A stretch of 64,000 nucleotides of DNA from Tetradesmus obliquus (taxonomy: Eukaryota > Chlorophyta > Chlorophyceae > Sphaeropleales > Scenedesmaceae), in the NCBI GenBank assembly GCA_030272155.1, contig CP126199.1, positions 186,001 to 250,000 of the forward strand, read 5' to 3'. Each line of letters begins with the position of its first letter. Within the stretch, counting starts at the first letter, position 1. The translations under genes were made by a program, and so were the position numbers. This document shows positions 23,718 through 33,855 of this stretch, in pieces. The notes under the pieces are model-generated. The model made no database searches. It had not been told where the DNA came from and saw only the letters and a program-made list of their open reading frames with translations.

Positions 23718-24833
23718 CCTCACCGGAGGGCCGCCCCGCACTGCAGGCGGGCCATCCAGCCGCCCATTGTAGGCATCACCCACAAAGTCGTACCCCGTCA
23801 CCACCTTGCACTGCCCCGGCGGCTGATTCACGCCATAACAGTTGCCGTAGATATCGTTCGAAAAGTTTATACCCGTGTCAACCACACACACGAGCGTGCC
23901 AGAGCCATCCAAGCTGCCGCCGCCGCTTGCGCGTGTGTTGCTGAGGGCCTTTGCAAGCCCTGTGGCTGCTGCGTTGCCATTTGTGGCTGATGCTGTGCTG
24001 GCGGCTGCGGGTGTGGAGGCCAGATGCACCGATGACATGCTCACGTTGCCTGGCAGGATGGGCTCTACTAGGCGCCGCGCACCCTGTGAGGGAATGAGAA
24101 GGCACACGTGTACTTGGTGACACATTTGGGCTGCCATCTGCGCTGGCAATGCGCTGTGTTGTAGCTATGCGTTGCTGGTTCACACTCAGAAGCATTACAG
24201 GTGTCACATGACGTGGCGAAGGTGAGGATGCTGATAGGTAGGTCCGTTGCTGCTTGTTCCACAGAAACAGAATCAACGCTGCAGCACACAGTAGCAGCAG
24301 TCCAGTGCTGCGACCGCGGCATCCTTGCTGCTACTCAGCGCACTCACCGCATACCACACGCGGTGCACTGCTGGGTTCTGCTGCAGCTGCTCCTTCAGGC
24401 GCTGCGCATCAGCAGCGCTGCGCGTCTGCAGTGCGGCTCCCCGCAGCACTGTGGAGTAGCTGGTGTGACCCACCACCTCGATGCCACTGCTGGCTGCTGC
24501 CACAGACACGGACGATGTAATAGCAGCTAGCGCAGGGATGGTGTATGCTGCCTCTGAGGCCATTGCTGCTATGGCAGCTTGCTTCTCAGCGCTCGCCCCG
24601 CGCCGCTCTGCTGCTGCGACTGCGACTGCTGCAGCGTCTGCTGCTGCTGCCACGGCTGCGATAGCAGCGGGTGTGTCTGCTGCTGCAGCTGATGCTGTGG
24701 ACACTGCATCCCTGCTGAACTCAACAATCAGGGTTGTTGACCGAGCAGCTGTTGTGCTGGCAAGGCACACCAGCAGCAATGCAGCTGCTAGCAATCGCCT
24801 GGGTGCGCGGGCTTGACTGGCTGCAGCTGCCAT
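19309..24833 (-). CDS. Secreted subtilisin-like serine protease, 863 aa
   Basis: Family S8 endopeptidase. Exons in transcript order are 24833-24348, 24083-23724, 23215-23003, 22573-22367, 21798-21501, 21044-20713, 20535-20132, 19838-19583 and 19344-19309 (2592 nt, in phase). A signal peptide (RRLLAAALLLVCLASTTAA) and an Ala-rich I9-like prodomain fill exon 1. The catalytic core has Asp231 (VCVVDTGI), His288 (MGHGSMVAS), oxyanion Asn376 (AAGNSGEDG) and Ser455 (SGTSFASPYIAG), then LGAGVIQVDALL. Residues of about 525-863 form beta-rich domains like the Fn3-type C-terminal parts of plant and C5a-peptidase subtilases. The usual second His of GHGTH is Met here. Algal relatives include hatching enzymes (sporangin/VheA type), but that role is only a guess. 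The exon 7/8 junction uses a GTGGGT donor chosen by phase, and the 36-nt last exon is the least certain. Introns 2, 4 and 5 hold repeated exon edges. Confidence 0.85.
19841..19955. repeat. CAG array of about 38 units ending at a splice acceptor
   Basis: CAG units with CGG interruptions lie in intron 7 of the subtilase gene. In the transcript they read CTG and the array runs directly into the CAG acceptor of exon 8 (19838). Confidence 0.92.
21292..21420 (-). repeat. Two extra copies of subtilase exon 5 donor edge
   Basis: GCTTTGCCACTGGCTCC starts at 21510 (functional exon 5), 21384 and 21292. The extra copies lie in intron 5 and carry the GCTGCTGTTG context of the exon; the 21384 copy also carries a shifted version of the donor region. 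Confidence 0.9.
22143..22300 (-). repeat. Two extra copies of subtilase exon 4 donor edge
   Basis: The CTCACCGG(G)CC...GAAGCGTGAGGCC segment marking the exon 4 end (22367) is repeated with boundaries at 22271 and 22151. The steps are 96 and 120 bp. Both copies keep a GTGAG donor on the minus strand and the exon-side residues of SRFSxYGP. Confidence 0.9.
22661..22716. repeat. Exact 28-bp tandem duplication
   Basis: CATGCCCTGCGCACACCCGT plus ACGTGGTG occurs twice in a row in intron 3 of the subtilase gene, upstream of exon 4 in the transcript. Confidence 0.92.
23216..23475 (-). repeat. Two extra copies of subtilase exon 3 acceptor edge
   Basis: The first 45-50 nt of exon 3, which codes for the catalytic His loop, is repeated upstream in the transcript with acceptor boundaries at 23333 and 23455, besides the functional 23215 (steps of 118 and 122 bp). 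All three keep a CAG acceptor. The copies would read VDCMYHGSMV and VDSIGHGSMV. Confidence 0.92.
23677..23714. repeat. CTG array just after the subtilase exon 2 donor
   Basis: About 12 CTG units, read as CAG in the transcript, begin ten bases after the GTGAGG donor of exon 2. Confidence 0.85.
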
Positions 24834-26490
24834 CCTTGGCACCTTGCGCCAGCCAGCAATGCTGCTTGCTGCGTGGATAGCTGGCCACTTCAGTTGCTGC
24901 AACGCATAGTTTGGACAGCGTGTATGCTTTGTGAGTGGGAACTGTGTTGCAGTACCATGCTTGGTCACAGCAGCGGCAGCAGCAGCAGCAGCACAGCCAG
25001 CTGCCAACAAGTGACCAGAAGTGATGCAGCTGGCTGAGCGCAATGCAGAGTAGACATGACAGACGCTCGTGAGATTCATCTAATGCTGTAGATATTTTTG
25101 TACATTGAGATGGTGGCAGCACGTCGGGCAGGTATGTCACCAAAAGGAAAAGGGCGGGACCTTGATCGAAGGTCCGCAGGCGCCACCCTGAGCTTGGTTT
25201 TGAACCAAGTATCAAAGTTTCAGATTGATAGTATTACTCAAGATAGTCTGTTGAATGCGAAGACGGTTGCTCCGATGCACTGCTCGCAGTTGCTGGCGAT
25301 GGTGAGGGCTGCGGGATGTGGCGGGAACGAGTCCTGCAGACTCAAGAACCGAAGAAGTTAACCTCAATTGTCTCAGTGAACAAAAGCGACGCTGTCAAGC
25401 GTTGAAGCACCCCGGCACGATTGTGTCAGTCAGCAGTACACCTGCCTACCAAGTGACTGGCGCATCATGCACATGAGAGCAAGCATCAAATGCTGACAAC
25501 AGCTTCACAGATATCACTGAACCAAGAAGGAAGTTAATGACAGTTCTCTCCCAAGTAGATATCTGGCAAGCTATAGCAGCGCAAGCAGCGCCGGCAGTGC
25601 TATGCTGCCACAAGTACAGGGTAGCCTTGAGAGCCCCCAAGTACTACAGTAGAGGTATAAATGAGTTGCATCCAAGCGGGGTGCTTCAACAGCACGTATA
25701 CCACCTCGACATATGCAACTTGAGCGACTGAACCCTGCCAATGTCGCAGCACATGACCATTCCCAGTGGTAGCACACATGGTGATGGCATGGCCGCTCCT
25801 GTGACAGCGCACGCCACGTGCTGCAGTGGACTACCAGGTGTTGCTGTAGAAGGCGCCTAATGCCTATGTACTTGATGCGATTTTCAGTTCACATCTAATC
25901 TGCCGACCCATATGCAGTGCGAGGCAGTCTGACGCTCTGCATACCACCAAGATGTCCCAGGTGGAGTTTTAGGGCCGGCAGACAAGCAGCCTACCCGGAG
26001 ACAGAGCTGTCAGCTGCAAACGATTATGAGGGTTTATTTTCGAGTTAATGTTTACTGGGGACAAGTTGCTCATGCCAATGAGCACAGTGAAACGGTTGCA
26101 TGCAGGTGTGAGACGCTTTGTGATCACATCTTCATCAGGACCGCGCCATGGCTGCAATGCAGTGTGCACAATGGCATGAGCACAGTTTATTGATACAAGA
26201 ATTTTTTGATTGCCGCCAATCATCATGATGACTTCAGTTGTCATGAGCACTACAGTCACTGTAGTGCTGTGTAACAACAGTACCATGTCAAAGCGCATGT
26301 CATGCACGACGTCACGACATCACCTCCACACACTAAAGCCACGGCGTTCCTGCCACGGCATGTCGACACGACTGCACTGTTTCCAGGACGCGATCCTTTC
26401 AGCGTTTACTTTTGAACACGCAGCAGCAGGAGCAGCGCGCTGCATTCAGACTTCAGGATCGGCCGCAGAAGAGCTTAGCTACTCAAAGAT
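24834..26490. other. Divergent promoter region, subtilase / zinc-finger gene
   Basis: The two start codons face away from each other, so both promoters should lie here. Open frames on either strand have no recognisable motif. A strong inverted repeat lies at 26246-26268. The part from about 25.8 to 26.4 kb looks more AT-rich than its surroundings. Confidence 0.45.
26246..26268. promoter_or_regulatory. Inverted repeat, 10-bp perfect arms
   Basis: AGCACTACAG and CTGTAGTGCT flank a 3-base centre, and partial pairing extends outward (GTTGT on the left, ACAAC on the right). It lies about 220 bp upstream of the GRF/CCHC zinc-finger start. It could be a dimeric factor site or a transcript hairpin; its role is unknown. 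Confidence 0.5.
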
Positions 26491-29400
26491 ATGTCGGACG
26501 AGGTCGATGAGTATGCTGTGCTCGAGGAGTTTGAGCAATCTCAAGGTGACTGTCTGAAGAACATTGTCCGTGGTCTAGCAACCAATCCTGCAACTTTCTT
26601 TGGCCATTCATGCAATTTTTATACCTGGTTGATCCACTATGAAATGAATAATACCTGTCGGCAGAGGTGCTGATCTTGCTTCTTGACCACCTTCTTCTGC
26701 TGCTCTGCATGATGTACTGTCAACAACAGCAGCATCTGATCAGGCGCATGCATGCTGCTGCAAAGCGGCACACATGATCAAATCGCCTGCCTGATATGTC
26801 ATCCGTCCTGCAGGACAGCAGCAGCAGGCTGATGCGGGCGGCAAGCGCAAGCATGACGGCGGCGGCGAGACAGAGTATGTCAGCGCGCCCATGTGCAGAT
26901 GTGGTGCTGGCACATGCATCATGGAGACTGACAGGCAGGGCAGGCAGTTCTTCGTGTGCCCTGAGGAGGTGCGGCCAACACTGGAGCGGCAGCACCATAG
27001 GCAAGCATTTCCACACAGTTGCCTGCCTGCGGGAGCGCATCCACAGCCTAGTGCAGCCAGAAGTACAACTTACATCAGCGGCAGCATGCACAGCAGCTCA
27101 GCAGTAGACATAAACGCCCATTGTACAGCAGCAGTGCAGTGTTGGCAAGCGGACGGCTGCTTCCTGCAAGCAACCCATGTCATGCCTGTAGGCAGGTGTT
27201 GCAGTTGCTAAGCTGCTGGTCATGAGCTGCATGAGTTCCTTTTCCTCATCAACGCTGCGCCGCTCTGCCTGCAGCCTTGTATAGGTCACCACTACCATGC
27301 ATACTTGCTGCTTGGTGTACACCTTGCTGCCGCTTTGCACGCAACTCATGCTTGCAGGAGGGCGCGCAGTGCAGCTTCCGGCTGGCTGTTGATGCAGTGA
27401 AGCAGTCACGCACAGCAGCAGACGTAGGCCCAGGCAACCCTGCAGCAGCAGCAGCCTACAACTACGCGCCGGTCGGCGGCCCTAGCAACATATATGGCGG
27501 CTACAACCAGCAGCAGCAGCAGCAGCAGCAAGGAGGTCCAACTGGTCAGCAGTACGGGCAGCCGGGCCAAGGGCAGTACAACCAGCAGCAGGGGCAGTAC
27601 AATGGTGACAACCAGCAGCAGGGCCCAGATGACGCAGGCCCTCCTGCACCAAACTGTGATTGCGGCATGCCGGGATTGCTGAAGACCAGCAACTCGGCGC
27701 GCAACCCGGGGCGGCAGTTCTTCAGTTGCAGTAAGCCCATGGCCGATGAGGGCCGCTGCAACTTCTTCAAGTGGGTGGATGCGCTGGCGGGCGGCGGCGG
27801 CGGCAGCCAAGCTGGCGGCACTCCTGGAGGGGGCTGGGCTGGCGGTGACGCAGGTGAGGCTGCAGCACTGCCGCTGCTGCTGCTGATGGTGGTGGTGGTG
27901 GTGGTGCGTTGTAATGCTCGCAGGCACTGGTTTTGCAGGGTTTCCAAGCCTCTTGCAGCTGTGGGTTCATTGTGATCAATTGCTGAGCTATCAGCCGCCC
28001 GTCACCTGCAGCAGCGCAGTAGTGGTTCCACTACTTGCATTGCTGTATGAGCCATGCGCGTTGTCGTGCCTCTGCCTGCATGCTGCAGGCCGCGCCGCGC
28101 CAAGCCAGCCTGGGGCAGCAGCAGCAGCAGGCGACGGCCCCAGCTGCGACTGCCAGGCTCCAACTGTGCTGAAAACCAGCCAGTCTGCGCGCAACCCTGG
28201 GCGGCAGTTCTGGGCATGCGCCAAGTCCATGAATGATGAGACGCGCTGCAAGTTCTTTCAGTGGGCAGATGCCGCACCTGGCGGGGGTGGTGGGGGCGGA
28301 GGAGGCGGCTATGGCTTTGGGGGTGGCGGTGCAGCAGCAGCAGGCGGGGCTGGCGGCGGGTACGGCTTTGGGGCTGCTGCTGGCTACGGTGGGGCAGCTG
28401 CTGCTGGCGGCGGAGCAGCGGACGGGGCAGCAGCAGGCGGCACAGGTGGGGTGGCGAGCGTTCATGGGTAGCAGTGCAGCACACAGCAGTGATATGTTCT
28501 CGAGCACACAGCAGCCGTGCATCTGTGCCCAAACACAAAGCATGTGGTGCATCCTGATGCTACTGATGCCATGACAGCGAGTCTGCTGCTCTGGTGATGC
28601 ACCTTGGCAGTGAGATCAGTAGCCGCTGGGCCGTCATGCTGCATCATAGCTATGTCCACCGTATCTGCTATGCTGCGCTCTGCTGCCCTGCTGGCTCAGC
28701 CTACAGCTTGTTTGCTGCATGCTGCTTGCTGTTTTTCATGGTATCACTTGGCCTTGTGCTGTGCTGTGCAGGCCGCTTTGCATGGGAGGACGGCACGGCA
28801 CCGCCAGGGGGCGCAGCAGGGGCTGCTGGGGGCGGCTACGGCGGTGGTGGTGCCGGCGGCGGCGGCAGCTGCTTCAAGTGTGGGCAGAGCGGACACTGGG
28901 CGAGTGTGCGGTAGCTGCTGCAGGAAGCGCAGCTGCGGCTGACTGCTGGCCAAGATGGCATGTCAGTGTGACACCTGCCAGGAGGTTGCTTCAGCAGAAG
29001 TTGGGAGTGCATGTATGGCGCCCACACATGCACGTGGTAGCAGCTGCTCTGCCAGCTTGTTTGTGCCTTTGTGGTGTACGGCAACAGTGTAATGTACAAG
29101 AAAAACTCCCTGTCAACAGCTGACGTGGGGAATTGGCGGCGCATTGTTTGGCTGGCTGGCTGCCCCCGCAGGCGCGAGACTGCCCCAGTGCAGGTGCTGG
29201 TGGTGGTGGCGGCGGCAGCGGTGTTTGCTTCAAGTGCAACCAGCCAGGTAGGCAGCTGGCATTGGCACCGGGTGGTGTAGCACAGCAGACGACTGCATTT
29301 TTTCTTCTTGCCGCGGTTCTCATGATCAACTTTCTGTTTTCGAAAGGCCTTTTGCTGCCTGTGTTGCTCCCACTTACCACAAGACCCTCACAGCAGAAAG

Positions 29401-29688
29401 TAAGAGCCATGTTTCATTTGCTGACACGCTGATGACTCATGTTGCACCGCAGGGCACTGGGCGCGCGATTGCCCGAACCCTGGCGGCGGCGGCGGTGGTG
29501 GGTATGGCGGCGGCGGCGGTGGCGGTTACGGTGGCGGCGGCCGTGGCGGCGGCGGCTATGGCGGCGGTGGGAGCTACGGCGGCGGCCGCAGCGGCAGCTT
29601 TGGTGGCGGTGGCGGCGGTGGTGGCAGGGGCAACTGCCACAAGTGTGGGCAGCCTGGGCACTGGGCCTCGTCCTGCCCAAACAAGTGA
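26491..29688 (+). CDS. Zinc-finger protein with three GRF and three CCHC fingers, 500 aa
   Basis: Exons are 26491-26545, 26814-26968, 27358-27853, 28089-28445, 28772-28899, 29172-29247 and 29453-29688 (1503 nt, in phase). An acidic start (MSDEVDEYAVLEEFEQSQ) is followed by three GRF-type zinc fingers: 46-84 (CRCGAGTC...GRQFFVCPEE), about 170-213 (CDCGMPGLLKTS...NPGRQFFSC...CNFFKWVDA) and about 255-297 (CDCQAPTVLKTS...GRQFWAC...CKFFQWAD). Between and after them lie Gln/Gly/Tyr-rich and Gly-rich segments. Three CCHC knuckles end the protein: CFKCGQSGHWARDC, CFKCNQPGHWARDC and CHKCGQPGHWASSC. GRF fingers bind single-stranded DNA or RNA, and a GRF plus CCHC tail is known from topoisomerase III-alpha. 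No topoisomerase core is present, so a nucleic-acid-binding or repair-accessory role is inferred. Intron 5 appears to use a GC donor (GCGAGT). TGTAA follows at 29743-29747. Confidence 0.8.
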
Positions 29689-31132
29689 TGCATGCTGTGA
29701 ATGCACAGGGTGTGGCGCAGAAGCGCCTGCGTCTGCAGCGCATGTAAGATGGCGCTGCGTGATGCAAGGCAGGAGGGTGCGCAGGCTCCTTCTGTAGTGC
29801 TGTGCTTTGTAGCGGCTGGCAGCTTGTCTGGAGTGCTGGGCGCCATTTGGCTGCAGCCTGGCACAGCATTGTGCATGTGGTGCAGCACCTACACAAGCTG
29901 TGGCTGCCAGCGGCTTGCGGCAGCAGCAGCAGCTGCGGGCAATGGCTGGCTCTGCTGTGCTGAAATGCACCGCACACATTCAGTTTCCGGGCTGCATGAA
30001 CCTTTGTTCAGTTCGTTCAACGCCCGCACTCTTGATCATGGTGTTACTTGGTCTTGTCACTGCAGCGCTGCAGCAATTGCTTGCAAGCAATCCTGAGTGA
30101 CCCGTGCAGCTGCCATTAACTTTGTTGAATGAATGTGAATTGGTGGCCTCAGGCTACTTCGTAACATTCCCAATGAGCTTTAAATATTGATCCCTGTCAT
30201 GACCTATTTGTACATATCTGAGACCTGTAGGTTAACAAGCTGCCAACAGGTGGTGCAGGCGCATACTGCTTGTGTCCGTGCCATGCCATAGTGCATGTGA
30301 TCCCGGCTGCACCCCGCGGGCTCAGCAACAGCATATTACCTGGCTACAAGCCAGCACCCTTCAATGCTGCTTTACATAGTTGCACCACCTCCTCATGACG
30401 TTTGATGCCCATGCATGGCTCACATACAGCAGTGCGCTGTGCTTGCTTTTTCAAAACACCAACACGAGATCACCAGGTTTGACTGCACAGGAGCAGTGCC
30501 ACACGTTCGGAACTTGGTGTGGACCAAGCCTTCTGGTCACAACACCAGTCGATGCGTGTCGTGCAGCGACACGAGCCAGAACTGAATCGCTGAATCTTGG
30601 TGCGGGAAGCCGCATGGTGGCTGAGTCAGGCTAGCCAACTAGAGTGGCTAAACTTCCTGAGGAGCCTGGCGCCAAGGCCAACGCAGCCCCATTGTGGCAT
30701 TGCCCTCTCACCCGCCCACTGGGGGCTGTGCAATCAATTGTTCTGCCAATTCAACACGTTCCGCATGCATTGATGTCCACATGCGTTAAACTATGACACA
30801 GCACTGCTTGTAAGCCAGCAGAGTCGCGTAAATCCTGCTCACTAGGTGAAAGCAAGCTGCTGGCCCTCGATGCAAAGCAGGAGCAGGAGGCACTGCGCTG
30901 CATGCACCAACGTGCACTACTGTATATGTGTACAACGCAGCGATACGCCGCAGGGATTGCAGGCCACAGCAATCTGCTTGGTGTCCTGATTCAGCTGCTC
31001 CTGATGATGTCTACGTGTGTGTGCTGTGGTCTGCCACAACAAATAACTGCCACAGCTGCAGCCTCTTGCATAGATGCACAGCTGCTGTTGATGCAACCAC
31101 TCATGGCTACTGTTTCAAAAGCACGGAAGGCA
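29689..31132. other. Convergent intergenic region
   Basis: It lies between the stops of the zinc-finger gene (+) and the plastid protein gene (-). TGTAA at 29743-29747, 55 bases after the zinc-finger stop, is a good polyadenylation signal. TTACA near 30371 may serve the minus-strand gene. No coding exon was supported. Confidence 0.45.
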
Positions 31133-32003
31133 TCAGTCGTCATCCACCCAGTCGAAGTCGTCCCCAAACTGGTGAAAGCCGCTCCAGGGGAACCTGTCAC
31201 GCTGCTCCAGCGCATCCCGGTCAATGGCGCTGTTGCCGCTGCTGCTGCTGCTTCTGCTGCCGCCACGCAACAACGTAAATGCGGAGACAGCAACCACCAG
31301 GAAGACAAAGGTCCGCGCTCCCCTGCCATCATCATCTTCATCCTCAGCAGCAGCTGTCTCCGGCCCTGTGGGCGTCTCTTCTGCTGCTGCTGCTGCCGTC
31401 CCCACTAGCTGCAGATAGCTGATGTCCGCTAGGGATGGAGCAGCAGGAAGCAGCTGCTGCAGGCCTGCAGCTGGGGTGGTGTAGGTGGAAGCCAGTGCTG
31501 CATGCTCTGCTGGCGCAGCGCTTGCTGTTGCGTGAGCTGCTGGAAGGTTAATGATAGTGCTGCCGATCAGCAGAGATGCTGCCAGCGTGACAGTGCCAAG
31601 CAGATGCTGTGGATGCGGCTCAGGGGTTGCAGTGTCTGCTGCAGTGACATTGTTTAGTGGCGCACACTGCAGCAGTCAGCAGCAGCAAGTGCTTTAACAA
31701 CGTCAGAACATGCAGTGCTGCAAGCATGTGCTGGGGTCGTCTGCTCTGCAGAGTTGCCAAGCTGCTGTGCAAAAGTGCCTCTGAAAAGTCACTGCGCAGT
31801 GAGTGCAAGCCAACTTGCACACTCATGACAAATGACATGAATGCACTATCTAGCCCAGCACAGCAGCAGAGGATTATGCGTCCTCTCACCTTCGCTTGCA
31901 AGTGAAGACATGCCCGTCTAGCCTGGCATCTTACACTGCAGTAGGAGGCAACAGCAGCAGCAGCAGCAGCATGCTGACTCAGCAGGTTGCCGCTGATCAC
32001 CAT
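31133..32003 (-). CDS. Unknown plastid-targeted membrane protein, 215 aa
   Basis: I do not recognise a family. Two exons, 32003-31890 and 31666-31133 (648 nt, phase 0 junction, GTGAGA donor and TGCTGCAG acceptor). Residues 1-38 are rich in Ala, Ser, Cys and Arg with no acid, like a chloroplast transit peptide. A hydrophobic stretch (LLGTVTLAASLLIGSTIINL) ending in PAAHA resembles a thylakoid-transfer signal with an AxA cleavage site. An acidic segment with EDEDDD precedes a second hydrophobic helix (TFVFLVVAVSAFTLL). The tail is polar and ends FGDDFDWVDDD. A thylakoid-membrane location with acidic domains is inferred. The start is the ATG at 32003, since no earlier ATG is in frame. Confidence 0.62.
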
Positions 32004-33855
32004 CGACGGATACACGCTTTGCAAGTGCAGTTCTAGTGACAATGTTTGTGTGTCGCGACCATAGCAAACCTACATCGTTCGCGGTAGGTGGGCTGCTACG
32101 TTCATCTGAAAGCTACTGTGCCGTATGGCTGTACGCGAAGCCATTGGTGCAGAAACTCACGTATCGAGCATGAACAACTTCTGTATGTTACAGGGTAAGG
32201 CAGCTGGGCAACTAGGACACTGCTCACAAAGCAACAGCAGCTCGAGAGTGAGTCAACCAGGTGTCACTGCAAAGCCCTTGACACCGTTTGATTTTCTACG
32301 GAAGCAGAGACAGACACCGCTGCCATAGTCTGATGCACGTCATCCCGGCCATGTCACTGCAAGTAGTGCTTAGCACAGCCTTGATCTGCCAGTGGTGTGT
32401 GGTGCTGCATCAGGTACTGCAAGCCTGCAGTACTACTGGTGACCACACCAGTGACCTTCATGACTTGAAGCGTCATGTGTCTAGTTCAAAGTTATCACAA
32501 CATGTGTTTGACTGATGATGTTGAAGTTATCACGTTTTACCTTGGAGAGACGCTCGCCTCGCAAGGCAGTGCGTGGCTGTTGTGCGCACACCGTGTTCCA
32601 GTGTCAGGTGCTGTGCTGTGAATCCATTTATGACCTGCTTGGCCCACTGGGCCAGTGTAGGTCACCAAGCGCTGTACGTATGTAGTGGCAAGGAGTACAA
32701 GAAAGCATGCAAACTATGTTTATCACCGTGATGAAGGCTTCAACATTACACCCAAGGCTTGATAGCTCTGCACAGACGTCATAATCACTCACTAGAACAT
32801 AGCTAGCAGCTTATGCTGGTTGCCACTGCCGTGGCATGCCACTGCCACAGCAGAGCCCTAGTTATCAGCACATGTCGAGTGCTTAGCCAAAATGGCTGAT
32901 GAAGGACAAGGAAGACTGCTTTTCAGCAGCTCTGCCTTGCACTTGGCCGCGTGACACTTGGCCGTGTGAACCACCAGAGCATGCAACACGAAATCCCGCC
33001 ATTGCCGCTTTCGCTGGCCCTGTTGGTAGGTTGTGCAAGCGTCCAATCAAGTGCTTGTTGCAGCTGTCACCACATTCCGGGTTCCTTTCTGGACGGCAGG
33101 CAGTTCCAAGTTCATGTATGCATGTGAAACACAGCGTACCACACAGCATTTGCAAGCACTCATAACTCTGACTACATCCCCCAACCAACACTTTGTGTGC
33201 GCTTTGCCTCTGATGGCAGTTATGTGTGTAGCGGCTGTTCACATCAAACACAGCACTGTGCATCAGGTGACACCATAGCCACCGAGTGGGGCACACATCA
33301 TCACACGCATACTTGAGAGCGCGTGGACACCACAAGTGGCACCAGCTGCAATGGCAGCGCCTGTTGTTAAGTTTTTGACCAATGTTGTGGACATGGTGGA
33401 GGTGGTGTTGCAGCACGTGGCAGCGCATCATTTGATTGTAGGTCTTATGGAACAAGGCTCAGGTAGCTCCACACACGGCCCTGAACACATCGGCCCTGAA
33501 CGATATGGACTGACCTGAAACACTCCTGAGCAAACATCACATTGCGGTTATGCACCTAGCTGCTAACAGCAGGCATTTCCCAGCCTGGCAACAAGTTGCA
33601 GCTGCACACAAAAGCATACACAATCCGAACCTTGGTTATACGCACACCGAAGAGCAGCAAAAATGGTGTGTGTTCAACAACAGTGCTGTTGGCTGGGAGG
33701 CTGAAAAAATCCTGCAGGAAGTGCTGATCACAGACTATCTACCAAGTTGCTGCCAGCAGCTGCTCACTTGAAAACACTAGCTTCAGTACTTTCAAAAAGA
33801 TCATCTGCATCAGGACATGTGCCTTCATCTCGCACAGGCTGCAGTCCTTTGCCAT
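32004..33855. other. Intergenic region without supported gene
   Basis: Both flanking genes are on the minus strand. The longest open frame (minus strand, 33455-32883) is Cys/His-rich but matches no finger spacing and has no supporting splice context. No repeat array was seen. Confidence 0.45.

Noticed and set aside
32883-33455. A 190-codon Cys/His-rich minus-strand frame
   Set aside because: Cys and His spacing fits no zinc finger, no splice partners were found and composition matches the local background.
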